This document shows, in pieces, positions 8,651 through 14,920 of a stretch of DNA of 38,587 nucleotides (the first letter of the stretch is position 1; every line of letters starts with the position of its first letter). Origin of the DNA: Agromyces ramosus (GTDB lineage Bacteria; Actinomycetota; Actinomycetes; Actinomycetales; Microbacteriaceae); assembly GCF_004216665.1 (NCBI RefSeq), contig NZ_SGWY01000002.1, positions 1 through 38,587 of the forward strand, given 5' to 3'. Position numbers and translations under genes: made by a program. The notes below the pieces were generated by a model. That model was not told where the DNA came from. It was given only the letters and a program-made list of their open reading frames with translations, and did no database searches.

Positions 8651-9163
8651 ATGACCGAGACCACCGCTCACGCCGCTTCCGCACTCTTCCGGCACGTCGC
8701 GACGCAGGCCGACGCGATCGCGCACTTCCGCGGCCGCCTGGGCTTCGAATCGGATGTCTCCGACGTCGCCGCCGCGCTCGCCGATCCCGAGCCGGGCTTC
8801 GTGCTCGTCGACACGCGCAGCGAAGCGTCGTGGGCGCAGGGCCATGTCCCGGGAGCGATGCACCTGCCAGGACGCCGGATCGCCGCGGAGGCCGGCGAGC
8901 GGATCCCGGCCGGAACACCCGTGATCGTGTACTGCTGGGGACCCGGGTGCAACGGGGCGACGCGCGCGGCACTCGAGTTCGCGCTCCTCGGCTTCCCGGT
9001 CAAGGAGATGCTCGGCGGGTTCGAGTACTGGGTGCGCGAGGGGTTCGCCTACGACACGCCCGACGGGCTCGCGCAGTCGCCGGCCGACGCGCTGACGAAC
9101 GTCGCACCGGCCGGGCTCGCCGGCGGCGCCGTGATCGACACCGGCATCAGCTGCGCCTGCTGA
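8651..9163 (+). CDS. Single-domain rhodanese-like protein
   Basis: A 170-residue protein. The rhodanese domain (about 35-150) carries VLVDTRSEASWAQGHVPGAMHLP and an active-site loop YCWGPGCNGA, with the catalytic cysteine at CWGPGC. Rhodaneses move sulfane sulfur to thiol or cyanide acceptors. The tail ends in ISCAC, adding two extra cysteines of unknown use. It converges on the tandem rhodanese sulfurtransferase at 9181-10059 with a 17-bp gap. The two are separate genes, but both point to sulfur-transfer chemistry. Confidence 0.88.
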   Translation: MTETTAHAASALFRHVATQADAIAHFRGRLGFESDVSDVAAALADPEPGFVLVDTRSEASWAQGHVPGAMHLPGRRIAAEAGERIPAGTPVIVYCWGPGCNGATRAALEFALLGFPVKEMLGGFEYWVREGFAYDTPDGLAQSPADALTNVAPAGLAGGAVIDTGISCAC

Positions 9164-9180
9164 AGCGCCGGAGCGACACG

Positions 9181-10059
9181 TCAGACGAGCGAGACGAGCG
9201 GGGCCCGGGGGTCGGCGGCCCACTCGTCGAGCGAGCCGTCGTAGATGGCGACATCCGGATGCCCCGCCCGGCGGAGCGCGAAGGCCGTGCCGGCCGCAGC
9301 GATGCCGCCGCCGCAGTACACCACGATGCGGCGGGTGCCATCGGTCGGCACCGCGGCGAGCCGGGTCTCGAGCGCGTCGCCGCGCAGCAGCGTGCCGGAC
9401 TCGCGGTCGACCACCGAGCTCACGGGCACGCTGACGCTTCCCGGGATGTGCCCGCGGCGGGGGCGGCGACCCGTCTCGCCCCGGAAGTCGCTCGCCGACA
9501 GCGCGCACACCAACGCGGCATCCGCCTCACCGGCGACGATGGCGTCGACCTCCTCGCGCTCGGCCCAGCGCGCGTCGTTCGGCGACAGGGTCAGCGCGCC
9601 CGCGGTGCGCGGCGGTTCGAATCCCGTCTCGAGGGCACGGCCGTCGGCGCGCCAACGACCGAGCCCGCCGTCGAGCACGGCGACGCGCTCGACGCCGGCC
9701 GAGGTGAGCAGCCACCACAGGCGTGCCGCCCAGTGGCCGAGGGAGGTGTCGTACACCACCACGGCGACGTCGTCGTCGATGCCGAGCTCGCGCGCCACCC
9801 GCTCGAGGCGCGCGGGAGCGGGCCGCGTGAACGAGTACGGGCCGTCGGGGTCCGAGAACTCCTCGAGGAGGTCGGCGAACACCGCCCCCGGCACGTGGCC
9901 GGCGATCAGGTACTCGTCGAGGCCGCTGAGCCAGCGGAACCCGGCCGGCGTCTCGACGCCGAGCACGCTGGCGTCGACGACGACGAGCCCGGGGTCGTCG
10001 AGGTGGGCGGCGAGCCACTCCGTCGTGACGAGGTCGGCGAGCAGGTCGAGTGCGGGCAT
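9181..10059 (-). CDS. Tandem-rhodanese sulfurtransferase (SseA/thiosulfate sulfurtransferase family)
   Basis: A 292-residue two-domain sulfurtransferase. The N-terminal inactive rhodanese repeat starts LVTTEWLAAHLDDPGLVVVDASVLG and contains GHVPGAVFADL. The C-terminal active repeat has GHIPGSVSVPVSSVVD and the catalytic loop VVYCGGGIAAAGTAF (persulfide Cys in CGGGIAA). The length is typical of the SseA/TST family (about 280). The substrate donor could be thiosulfate or 3-mercaptopyruvate; the CGGGIAA loop does not decide this. Leaderless-type start. Confidence 0.92.
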   Translation of the reverse strand: MPALDLLADLVTTEWLAAHLDDPGLVVVDASVLGVETPAGFRWLSGLDEYLIAGHVPGAVFADLLEEFSDPDGPYSFTRPAPARLERVARELGIDDDVAVVVYDTSLGHWAARLWWLLTSAGVERVAVLDGGLGRWRADGRALETGFEPPRTAGALTLSPNDARWAEREEVDAIVAGEADAALVCALSASDFRGETGRRPRRGHIPGSVSVPVSSVVDRESGTLLRGDALETRLAAVPTDGTRRIVVYCGGGIAAAGTAFALRRAGHPDVAIYDGSLDEWAADPRAPLVSLV

Positions 10060-10065
10060 GCCGAC

Positions 10066-10071
10066 ACGCTA
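10066..10071 (-). promoter_or_regulatory. -10 box TAGCGT for the sulfurtransferase gene
   Basis: On the minus strand TAGCGT is followed by GTCGGC (6 nt) and ATG 10059, a clean example of the leaderless geometry. Confidence 0.6.
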
Positions 10072-10169
10072 GTCGTGGCCCGGCCTCGGGTCACCGGATG
10101 CCGCAACAGGCCGTAACCCGCCCGGTGGGTGGCGGGTGATCCGCGGTGGCGACGCCCGTCGGTCGCGCG

Positions 10170-10367
10170 TCAGCGCAGCGGCCCACGCCGGCTCTCGAGC
10201 CACATCGTGTGCTCGCGGAGGCCGTTGCGCACGGCGGCCTTGACGATGAGGTAGCCGATCCAGAGCATGAGGGCGAGGACGGCCAGGTAGATCGCGAGGC
10301 CGATGATCAGGCCGATGAGGCCGAAGCTCGCGATGAGGTCGTTGTAGGTGGGGTCATTCGGGTCCAT
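10170..10367 (-). CDS. Small single-pass or hairpin membrane protein
   Basis: A 65-residue protein (MDPNDPTYNDLIASFGL...). A long hydrophobic stretch (about 13-47, GLIGLIIGLAIYLAVLALMLWIGYLIV) spans the membrane once or as a tight hairpin. A basic cytoplasmic tail ends HTMWLESRRGPLR. I do not recognise a named family. The start ATG 10367 is chosen over GTG 10373 because CAACCT lies exactly 6 nt upstream. It sits just downstream of sdaA on the same strand but probably has its own promoter. Confidence 0.7.
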   Translation of the reverse strand: MDPNDPTYNDLIASFGLIGLIIGLAIYLAVLALMLWIGYLIVKAAVRNGLREHTMWLESRRGPLR

Positions 10368-10373
10368 CAGCAC

Positions 10374-10379
10374 AGGTTG
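10374..10379 (-). promoter_or_regulatory. Weak -10-like box CAACCT before the small membrane protein
   Basis: CAACCT, then GTGCTG (6 nt), then ATG 10367 on the minus strand. Only A2 and T6 match the consensus. Confidence 0.3.
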
Positions 10380-10400
10380 CCAGACGCGGGCGGCCGCGCG

Positions 10401-10429
10401 CGAGTGCCCCGATCCGGGGTCAGCACTCG
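10401..10429 (-). terminator. Stable hairpin over the sdaA stop codon
   Basis: CGAGTGC (10401-10407) pairs with GCACTCG (10423-10429), enclosing an inner CCCCG/CGGGG stem with a 3-nt bulge that is the stop codon. There is no U tract, so it is a probable actinobacterial-style terminator of sdaA. Confidence 0.4.
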
Positions 10430-11796
10430 ATGACGTTCACCGCGAGGCCGCCCTCGCTCGTCTCCTTGTACTTCGTCATCATGTCGAGGCCCGTCTGCCG
10501 CATGGTCTCGATCACGGTGTCGAGCGAGACGAGGTGCGTGCCGTCGCCGTGCAGTGCGAGCCGTGCGGCCGACACCGCCGTCGACGACGCGATCGCGTTG
10601 CGCTCGATGCAGGGCACCTGCACGAGGCCGGCGACCGGGTCGCAGGTGAGGCCGAGGTGGTGCTCCATCGCGATCTCGGCCGCGTTCTCGATCTGTCGCG
10701 GTGTGCCGCCGAGCACGGCGCACAGCGCGCCGGCGGCCATGGCGCACGCCGAGCCGACCTCGGCCTGGCACCCGCCCTCCGCGCCCGAGATCGAGGCATT
10801 CTTCTTCACGAGGCTCGCGATCGCCGCGGCGGTGAGCAGGTAGCGGCGGATGCCCGCGGCATCCGCACCGGGCACTAAGCGGAGGTAGTAGTGGCCGACC
10901 GCGGGGATGATGCCGGCCGCGCCGTTCGTCGGCGCGGTGACGACGCGCCCGCCCGACGCGTTCTCCTCGTTCACCGCGAGGGCGAAGGCGTGCAGCCACT
11001 CGGTCGACGTGTCGCGGAGGTGCTCGTCGCGGTCGTACTCCTCGAGCCGGCGGCGCACCTCGGGCGCGCGGCGCTTGACGCCGAGTCCTCCGGGAAGGGT
11101 GCCGTCGCTCGCGAGCCCGTGCTCGACGCACTCGGCCATCGCCGCCCAGATCGCGTCGAGCCCGGCGTCGATGCCGTCTTCGCCGTGTACGGCGACCTCG
11201 TTGTACCGGGCGACGTCGCAGAACGAGACGCCGTGCTCCTCGCAGAGCGCGAGCAGCTGGTCGGCGTTGTCGTACGGCAGCGGATGCCGCAGTGCCTCCG
11301 ACTCCTCGGGCGCGTCGCCCTCGCGACGGATGAACCCGCCGCCGACCGAGTAGTAGGTCTCCTCGGCGAGCGGGAGCGCCTCGCCCTCGCCCCACGCCTG
11401 CAGCGTGAGCGCGTTCGGATGACCGGGCAGCCGCGTGCGCGGCTCGAGGCTGAGGTCGCCCGTGGTCATGGTGATGGGCCGGCTGCCCGCCACGCGCACC
11501 TCGCCGCCGGCCTCGCCGAGGCGCGACCACGCGCCGCGCACGTCGTCGGGGTCGCAGTCGTCGGGCCTGAGGCCCGCGAGCCCGGCGACGACGGCGTCGG
11601 GGGTGCCGTGCCCGAGCCCGGTGGCGCCGAGCGAGCCGTACAGCGAGCACGTGATGCGGGTGACGCGGTCGAGGACGCCGTCGTCGGCGAGTCGCCCGGC
11701 GAACGCACGTGCCGCCCGCATCGGGCCGACGGTGTGCGAACTCGAGGGGCCGATCCCGATCGAGAAGAGATCGAGGGCTGAGACGAACGCTGTCAC
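10420..11796 (-). CDS. sdaA: L-serine dehydratase (L-serine ammonia-lyase), [4Fe-4S] type
   Basis: A 458-residue single-chain iron-sulfur L-serine deaminase, converting L-serine to pyruvate and ammonia in the cytosol. The N-terminal beta domain starts ALDLFSIGIGPSSSHTVGPM. The C-terminal alpha domain has NGAAGIIPA, KKNASISGAEGGCQAEVGSACAM and TCDPVAGLVQVPCIERN. Counting from GTG 11796, cysteines 343, 385, 396 and the C-terminal residue 458 (NVIEC) are present. This matches the cluster ligands and the tail cysteine that plugs the active site as I recall them for the Legionella enzyme. The ATG at 11799 lies only 3 nt from the -10 box, so GTG 11796 (6 nt) is preferred. Confidence 0.93.
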   Translation of the reverse strand: MTAFVSALDLFSIGIGPSSSHTVGPMRAARAFAGRLADDGVLDRVTRITCSLYGSLGATGLGHGTPDAVVAGLAGLRPDDCDPDDVRGAWSRLGEAGGEVRVAGSRPITMTTGDLSLEPRTRLPGHPNALTLQAWGEGEALPLAEETYYSVGGGFIRREGDAPEESEALRHPLPYDNADQLLALCEEHGVSFCDVARYNEVAVHGEDGIDAGLDAIWAAMAECVEHGLASDGTLPGGLGVKRRAPEVRRRLEEYDRDEHLRDTSTEWLHAFALAVNEENASGGRVVTAPTNGAAGIIPAVGHYYLRLVPGADAAGIRRYLLTAAAIASLVKKNASISGAEGGCQAEVGSACAMAAGALCAVLGGTPRQIENAAEIAMEHHLGLTCDPVAGLVQVPCIERNAIASSTAVSAARLALHGDGTHLVSLDTVIETMRQTGLDMMTKYKETSEGGLAVNVIEC

Positions 11797-11802
11797 CATT
11801 CA

Positions 11803-11808
11803 AGGCTA
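11803..11808 (-). promoter_or_regulatory. -10 box TAGCCT of sdaA
   Basis: TAGCCT is 6 nt from GTG 11796 (spacer TGAATG) and 3 nt from ATG 11799. A 14-bp palindrome lies 34 bp further upstream at 11842-11855. Confidence 0.55.
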
Positions 11809-11841
11809 CGCCGCTGCGTGCGCACGCATCCGGCGTGGCGT

Positions 11842-11855
11842 CGCAGGATCCTGCG
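11842..11855. promoter_or_regulatory. 14-bp perfect palindrome upstream of sdaA
   Basis: CGCAGGATCCTGCG lies in the otherwise featureless 285-bp gap between sdaA and the DUF418-type gene, about 45 bp upstream of the predicted sdaA transcription start. It is a possible operator or activator site. Nothing else is evident in 11809-12084. Confidence 0.3.
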
Positions 11856-12084
11856 TCGGAGGCGACACCGGCGCATGCCGGGCGCAGGGTGTGCGATCCC
11901 GGGCGCGCGGCATGCTTCCCGCGTCCACGCCTCGTGCCGGCATGCCATCTCACCGCTGGCCCGCGACGGCGAGCTCGACTTCCGGTTCCTCGGCGTCGCC
12001 GGCCGCGCAACGGCTCTCCGAGGGCATTGGCGGCACGCGGACGCGTCGCGGAATGCCGCCTGAGCGCATCCGCATGGAGTCCGC

Positions 12085-13107
12085 TCACGTCGTATGGCGC
12101 GGTCGGACCGGCGCGGACATCGCTCGCGTCGGAAGGCGCAGGACCCACTCGAGCGGCCCGATGTCGAAGACCTTGAGCCATGCCCAGCAGAAGCCCAGGC
12201 ACAGCGCGATCACCCCGACCATGACCGCCCAATGGTCATCAGTCGCACCGCCCAGGACCCAGCGCGCGATCAACGCCAGCGCCAGCACCTGGAGCGTGTA
12301 GGCGGTGAGGGCCATGCGGCCGGTGTCGATCACCGCGCCCAGCCAGGCCCGCGTCCGCCGCTGCCCGAGACCTGCCGCCAGCCATGCGCAGGTCCACGTC
12401 GCGGCGAGGCTCAGGAGGGCGGCGCCGATGATCTCCGGCGTCGTGCCGGAGTAGGCCGCTGCTCCCCATGGGCCGAGGCGCCCCACCCCATAGGCGATGG
12501 CCGCGCCGACGAGGAGCCCTGCCGCACCCAGTGCTCCCCGCACTCCGGCGACGGCTCGCCCGGCGACCAGCAGTGGAGCCGCTGCCATGCCGATCGCGCA
12601 GATGGCGACGAACGAGGACACCCGGTAGTGCCCACCAGCGACCGCCAGCGCGACGAACTCACCGAGCCATCCGGCTGCGGCCCCGTCCTGGGCCAGCCAC
12701 TCGCGAGCCGCACTCACGGCCAACGGGCTCACGAAGGCCACGAGCACGCCCAGGCCGATCCACACCAACGGACGTCGCCCGACGAGCGCGACGACCGGTG
12801 CAAGCACGATGACGAGCAGTCCCAGCGTCTGGAGCACGACGTCGATCTGGGCGTACTGCCGCTGCAGCCACTCCCCGAGCAGGATCAGGATGAGACCACG
12901 TGTCACGTTCCCGAAGACGAAGACGACCCAGCCCCGGGAGGCGTCCCACGCGAGCAGCAGCGAGATCCCGATCAGCATCGCGAACCACGGCGCCGTCAGG
13001 TACTCGGTGGCGTTGAACACTCCACCCCACGGACTGGTGTGCGCGATGACCATGGAGATCACCGCGAATCCGCGTGCCAGGTCGAGCCACGCCAGTCGGC
13101 CCGTCAT
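12085..13107 (-). CDS. DUF418/DUF1624-type multipass membrane protein (putative acyltransferase)
   Basis: A 340-residue integral membrane protein with about nine or ten helices. The N-terminus RLAWLDLARGFAVISMVIAHTSPWG is the R-x3-LDxARGxA...H signature of membrane acyltransferases of the heparan-alpha-glucosaminide N-acetyltransferase (DUF1624) clan. The C-terminus has MALTAYTLQ and GPLEWVLR, the DUF418 signature. An acyl or acetyl transfer to an envelope glycan is inferred only from family membership. Leaderless-type start. Confidence 0.78.
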   Translation of the reverse strand: MTGRLAWLDLARGFAVISMVIAHTSPWGGVFNATEYLTAPWFAMLIGISLLLAWDASRGWVVFVFGNVTRGLILILLGEWLQRQYAQIDVVLQTLGLLVIVLAPVVALVGRRPLVWIGLGVLVAFVSPLAVSAAREWLAQDGAAAGWLGEFVALAVAGGHYRVSSFVAICAIGMAAAPLLVAGRAVAGVRGALGAAGLLVGAAIAYGVGRLGPWGAAAYSGTTPEIIGAALLSLAATWTCAWLAAGLGQRRTRAWLGAVIDTGRMALTAYTLQVLALALIARWVLGGATDDHWAVMVGVIALCLGFCWAWLKVFDIGPLEWVLRLPTRAMSAPVRPRHTT

Positions 13108-13113
13108 GCCGTC

Positions 13114-13119
13114 ACGTTA
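13114..13119 (-). promoter_or_regulatory. -10 box TAACGT for the DUF418-type gene
   Basis: TAACGT, then GACGGC (6 nt), then ATG 13107 on the minus strand. Confidence 0.6.
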
Positions 13120-13188
13120 GCGCCGGCGGCCCGCCGCCGCTCGATGAGCGCGCGCCGGATCTCGGATTCCGTGCCAGTGGTCATGCAT

Positions 13189-13206
13189 AAGCAACTCGGG
13201 TTGACA
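13189..13206. promoter_or_regulatory. Upstream operator half-match of the HTH/Clp-N cassette
   Basis: AAGCAAC-TCGG-GTTGACA has the same 7-4-7 geometry as the perfect dyad at 13216-13233, with four matching bases in the right arm. It overlaps the -35 TTGACA. The two AAGCAAC arms are 27 bp apart. Confidence 0.5.
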
Positions 13207-13229
13207 AATCCAGATAAGCAACCTAAGTT
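13201..13229 (+). promoter_or_regulatory. Consensus promoter TTGACA-17-TAAGTT, leaderless
   Basis: A perfect -35 (13201-13206), 17-bp spacer and TAAGTT -10 (13224-13229), then 6 nt to ATG 13236. It is one of the strongest-looking promoters in the window. Confidence 0.75.
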
Positions 13230-13233
13230 GCTT
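13216..13233. promoter_or_regulatory. Perfect dyad operator over the -10 box
   Basis: AAGCAAC-CTAA-GTTGCTT is a 7-bp inverted repeat with a 4-nt centre. It covers the -10 and the transcription start, which is typical of autorepression by the downstream HTH protein (inferred). Confidence 0.6.
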
Positions 13234-13235
13234 TC

Positions 13236-13472
13236 ATGACCCCGCACATCCCGGAACCCACCGGAGCCGAGGCCGACGATCTCGGCGCCGTCGTCGCGCT
13301 GCGCGAGCTCGCCGACCGCCTCGAGGACGCCGCGGTCGAGCGCGCCATGCGCGCCGGCTGGACGTGGAGCCAGGTCGCCGAGGCGCTGGGCGTCACCCGG
13401 CAGGCAGTGCACAAGAAGCACCATCGGCGACTCGAGGTCGCGGGCATCGAACTGAGGAGGCGACATGGCTGA
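13236..13472 (+). CDS. Small helix-turn-helix regulator
   Basis: A 78-residue protein. An acidic N-terminal helix (LGAVVALRELADRLEDAAVERAMRAG) leads into an HTH (about 46-66: WTWSQVAEALGVTRQAVHKKHHRR) resembling sigma-70 region 4 and other recognition helices. This is the small actinobacterial HTH protein usually found directly upstream of a Clp-N domain protein. It overlaps that gene by 8 bp (ATG inside its end), so the two are translationally coupled. Its own promoter carries paired 7-4-7 dyads, which suggests autoregulation. Confidence 0.8.
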   Translation: MTPHIPEPTGAEADDLGAVVALRELADRLEDAAVERAMRAGWTWSQVAEALGVTRQAVHKKHHRRLEVAGIELRRRHG

Positions 13473-13956
13473 CCGACTGGACGACGAGCGTCTCGGCGTG
13501 ACCCTGAAGCGCGTGGTGATCGGCGCGATCGACGAGGCGGCACGGCGCGGGTCCTCGACGGTCGAGGCCGAGCACCTGCTGCTCGCCATCTCGGCGGGCA
13601 CCGACGTCGCGGGCACGACGCTCGCCGAGTTCGGGCTCGATCACGCCGGCGTCGAGGCGGCGCTGCGCCAGGAGCGGGAACAGGCGCTCCGTGCGGCCGG
13701 CATCCAGCCGGTCGCCGAGGAGCGACTGCGGGCGACCCGCAACTCGCGACCCGGATGGGGCGCGTCGCTCCGCGAGGCGATGCGCCGCGCCGATCACCGC
13801 GCCCGTCGCGACCGCGGCCGCGCGGAGCGCGAGCGACTCGCGGTCGCCGACACGCTCCTCGGCATACTGCGCGCCGACCTCGGTACCGTGCCGCGCGCCC
13901 TCGCCTACGCGGGCGTCGACCGCCGGGCGCTCATCACCCGTCTCGAACAGCTCTGA
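13465..13956 (+). CDS. Clp N-terminal-domain protein without ATPase
   Basis: A 163-residue protein made of two Clp-N-like repeats: LTLKRVVIGAIDEAARRGSSTVEAEHLLLAISAG-type helices at the N-terminus and a second set around 115-160 (LAVADTLLGILRADLGTVPRALAYAGVD). There is no AAA+ module, so it is a stand-alone peptide-binding or partner domain. Clp-N proteins paired with this HTH are thought to act as co-regulators; the ligand is unknown. It has a good ribosome binding site (GAGGAGG) inside the HTH gene. Downstream lies the remains of an ABC-2 permease, suggesting that the pair once controlled an exporter. Confidence 0.8.
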   Translation: MADRLDDERLGVTLKRVVIGAIDEAARRGSSTVEAEHLLLAISAGTDVAGTTLAEFGLDHAGVEAALRQEREQALRAAGIQPVAEERLRATRNSRPGWGASLREAMRRADHRARRDRGRAERERLAVADTLLGILRADLGTVPRALAYAGVDRRALITRLEQL

Positions 13957-13968
13957 GAGGACCGACCC

Positions 13969-14271
13969 GTGACCGCCTTCGGATTCTTCGGCGTGATCGC
14001 GGGTCGGCCGCGGCGGTGCAGGGCATCTCGCTGATGATCCTCTTCCGCGCTGACGTTCCTCTCGAACGCCTTCGTGCCGAGCGACACGCTGCCCGGCTGG
14101 CTGGAATGGTTCGTCCGGCTGAATCCGGTCTCCCACCTCGTGACCGCGGCGCGCGACCTCACGATGACCGGCACCGCGGGCGTCGGGGCCTGGTTCGCCC
14201 TGCTGGGATCCGCGGCCGTGGTCGCCGTCTTCGCGCCGCTCGCCGTGCGCGCCGACCTGCGGAAGGCGTGA
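13969..14271 (+). pseudogene. Remnant of an ABC-2 (DrrB-like) permease
   Basis: Only the last third of a DrrB-type permease survives, in three pieces. Frame of 13969: VTAFGFFGVIAG. Frame of 14004: [14 protein letters not shown]. Frame of 14050: [20 protein letters not shown], running on as [17 protein letters not shown] to a stop at 14271. Two compensating frameshifts separate them: a small deletion around 14003 and a probable one-base insertion at TTCCGCGCTG, where the family reads F-P-L-T. The first about 150 residues and any ATP-binding partner are absent. It follows the HTH/Clp-N pair by 12 bp, so it once belonged to that operon. Confidence 0.75.
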
Positions 14272-14293
14272 CCCGCGCCCGCCGAACGCGGGC

Positions 14294-14920
14294 TCAGCGC
14301 ACCGTCTTGCGCGACGTGATCTGGCCGGTGTCGAAGCCGAGCAGATGCAGGCCGCCGTGGAAGCGGGCGTGCTCGACCTTGATGCAGCGGTCCATGACGA
14401 CGGTGAGCCCCTGCTCCTCGCCGTAGTACGCGGCATCCTGGTTCCAGATGCCGAGCTGCACCCAGATCGTCTTCGCCCCCGAGGCGAGCACCTCGTCGAC
14501 GACCTGCGGAATGTCGCTGCCGCGTCGGAACACGACGACGATGTCGGGCACCTCGGGCAGGTCGGCCAGGCTCGCGTACGCCGGCTGGCCGAGGATCTCG
14601 GTGGCGTTGGGGTTCACGAAGTAGAGCCGGTAGTCGCTCGACTGCTGGAGGTAGGTGCCGACGAAGAAGCTCGAGCGCGCGGGGTTCGGCGACGCCCCGA
14701 CGATCGCCACGGACTTCGCCGCGTTGAGGATCTTCAGCCGCTGCTTCGCGTCGGGCCCGATCCACGTGCGCTGCGAGTGCAGCAGCTTCGCGAGCGGCGA
14801 GTTCGCCGGGAGCTCGCACGAGAGGCCGTTGACCAGGCGAACCGTCTCGAGGTCGCCGGATGCCGCGGCATCCGTGTCGGGAAGCACCGCCGTGTTCGCG
14901 GCATCCGTCGCTGTGCTCAT
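14294..14920 (-). CDS. CoA-binding domain protein (YccU-like)
   Basis: A 208-residue protein. After an acidic, Ala-rich leader (1-25) and a helical segment ending LKILNAAKSVAIVGASPNPARSS, it has a Rossmann-type CoA-binding domain (about 65-190) with VNPNATEILGQPAYASLADLP, IVVVFRRGSDIP and IWVQLGIWNQDAAYYGEEQGLTVVMDRCIKVEH, all typical of the YccU/CoA_binding_2 family. No catalytic domain is attached and the role is unknown. It overlaps metY by 4 bp (ATGA) and so is probably the second gene of a metY operon. Confidence 0.87.
   Translation of the reverse strand: MSTATDAANTAVLPDTDAAASGDLETVRLVNGLSCELPANSPLAKLLHSQRTWIGPDAKQRLKILNAAKSVAIVGASPNPARSSFFVGTYLQQSSDYRLYFVNPNATEILGQPAYASLADLPEVPDIVVVFRRGSDIPQVVDEVLASGAKTIWVQLGIWNQDAAYYGEEQGLTVVMDRCIKVEHARFHGGLHLLGFDTGQITSRKTVR
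14857..14874. repeat. 18-bp palindrome built from the GCGGCATCCG decamer
   Basis: CGGATGCCGCGGCATCCG is a perfect palindrome inside the 5' part of the CoA-binding gene, encoding its Ala/Ser-rich N-terminal leader. Confidence 0.6.

Noticed and set aside
11818..12063. 81-codon open frame between sdaA and the DUF418-type gene
   Set aside because: No family resemblance, no ribosome binding site or -10 at its start, and Arg/Ala-rich composition typical of non-coding high-GC DNA.
13104..13184. 26-codon open frame on the minus strand (MTTGTESEIRRALIERRRAAGANVTA) overlapping the DUF418-type gene as ATGA
   Set aside because: Codon bias is plausible, but there is no promoter or ribosome binding site at the right distance, and the downstream gene has its own TAACGT promoter inside it.
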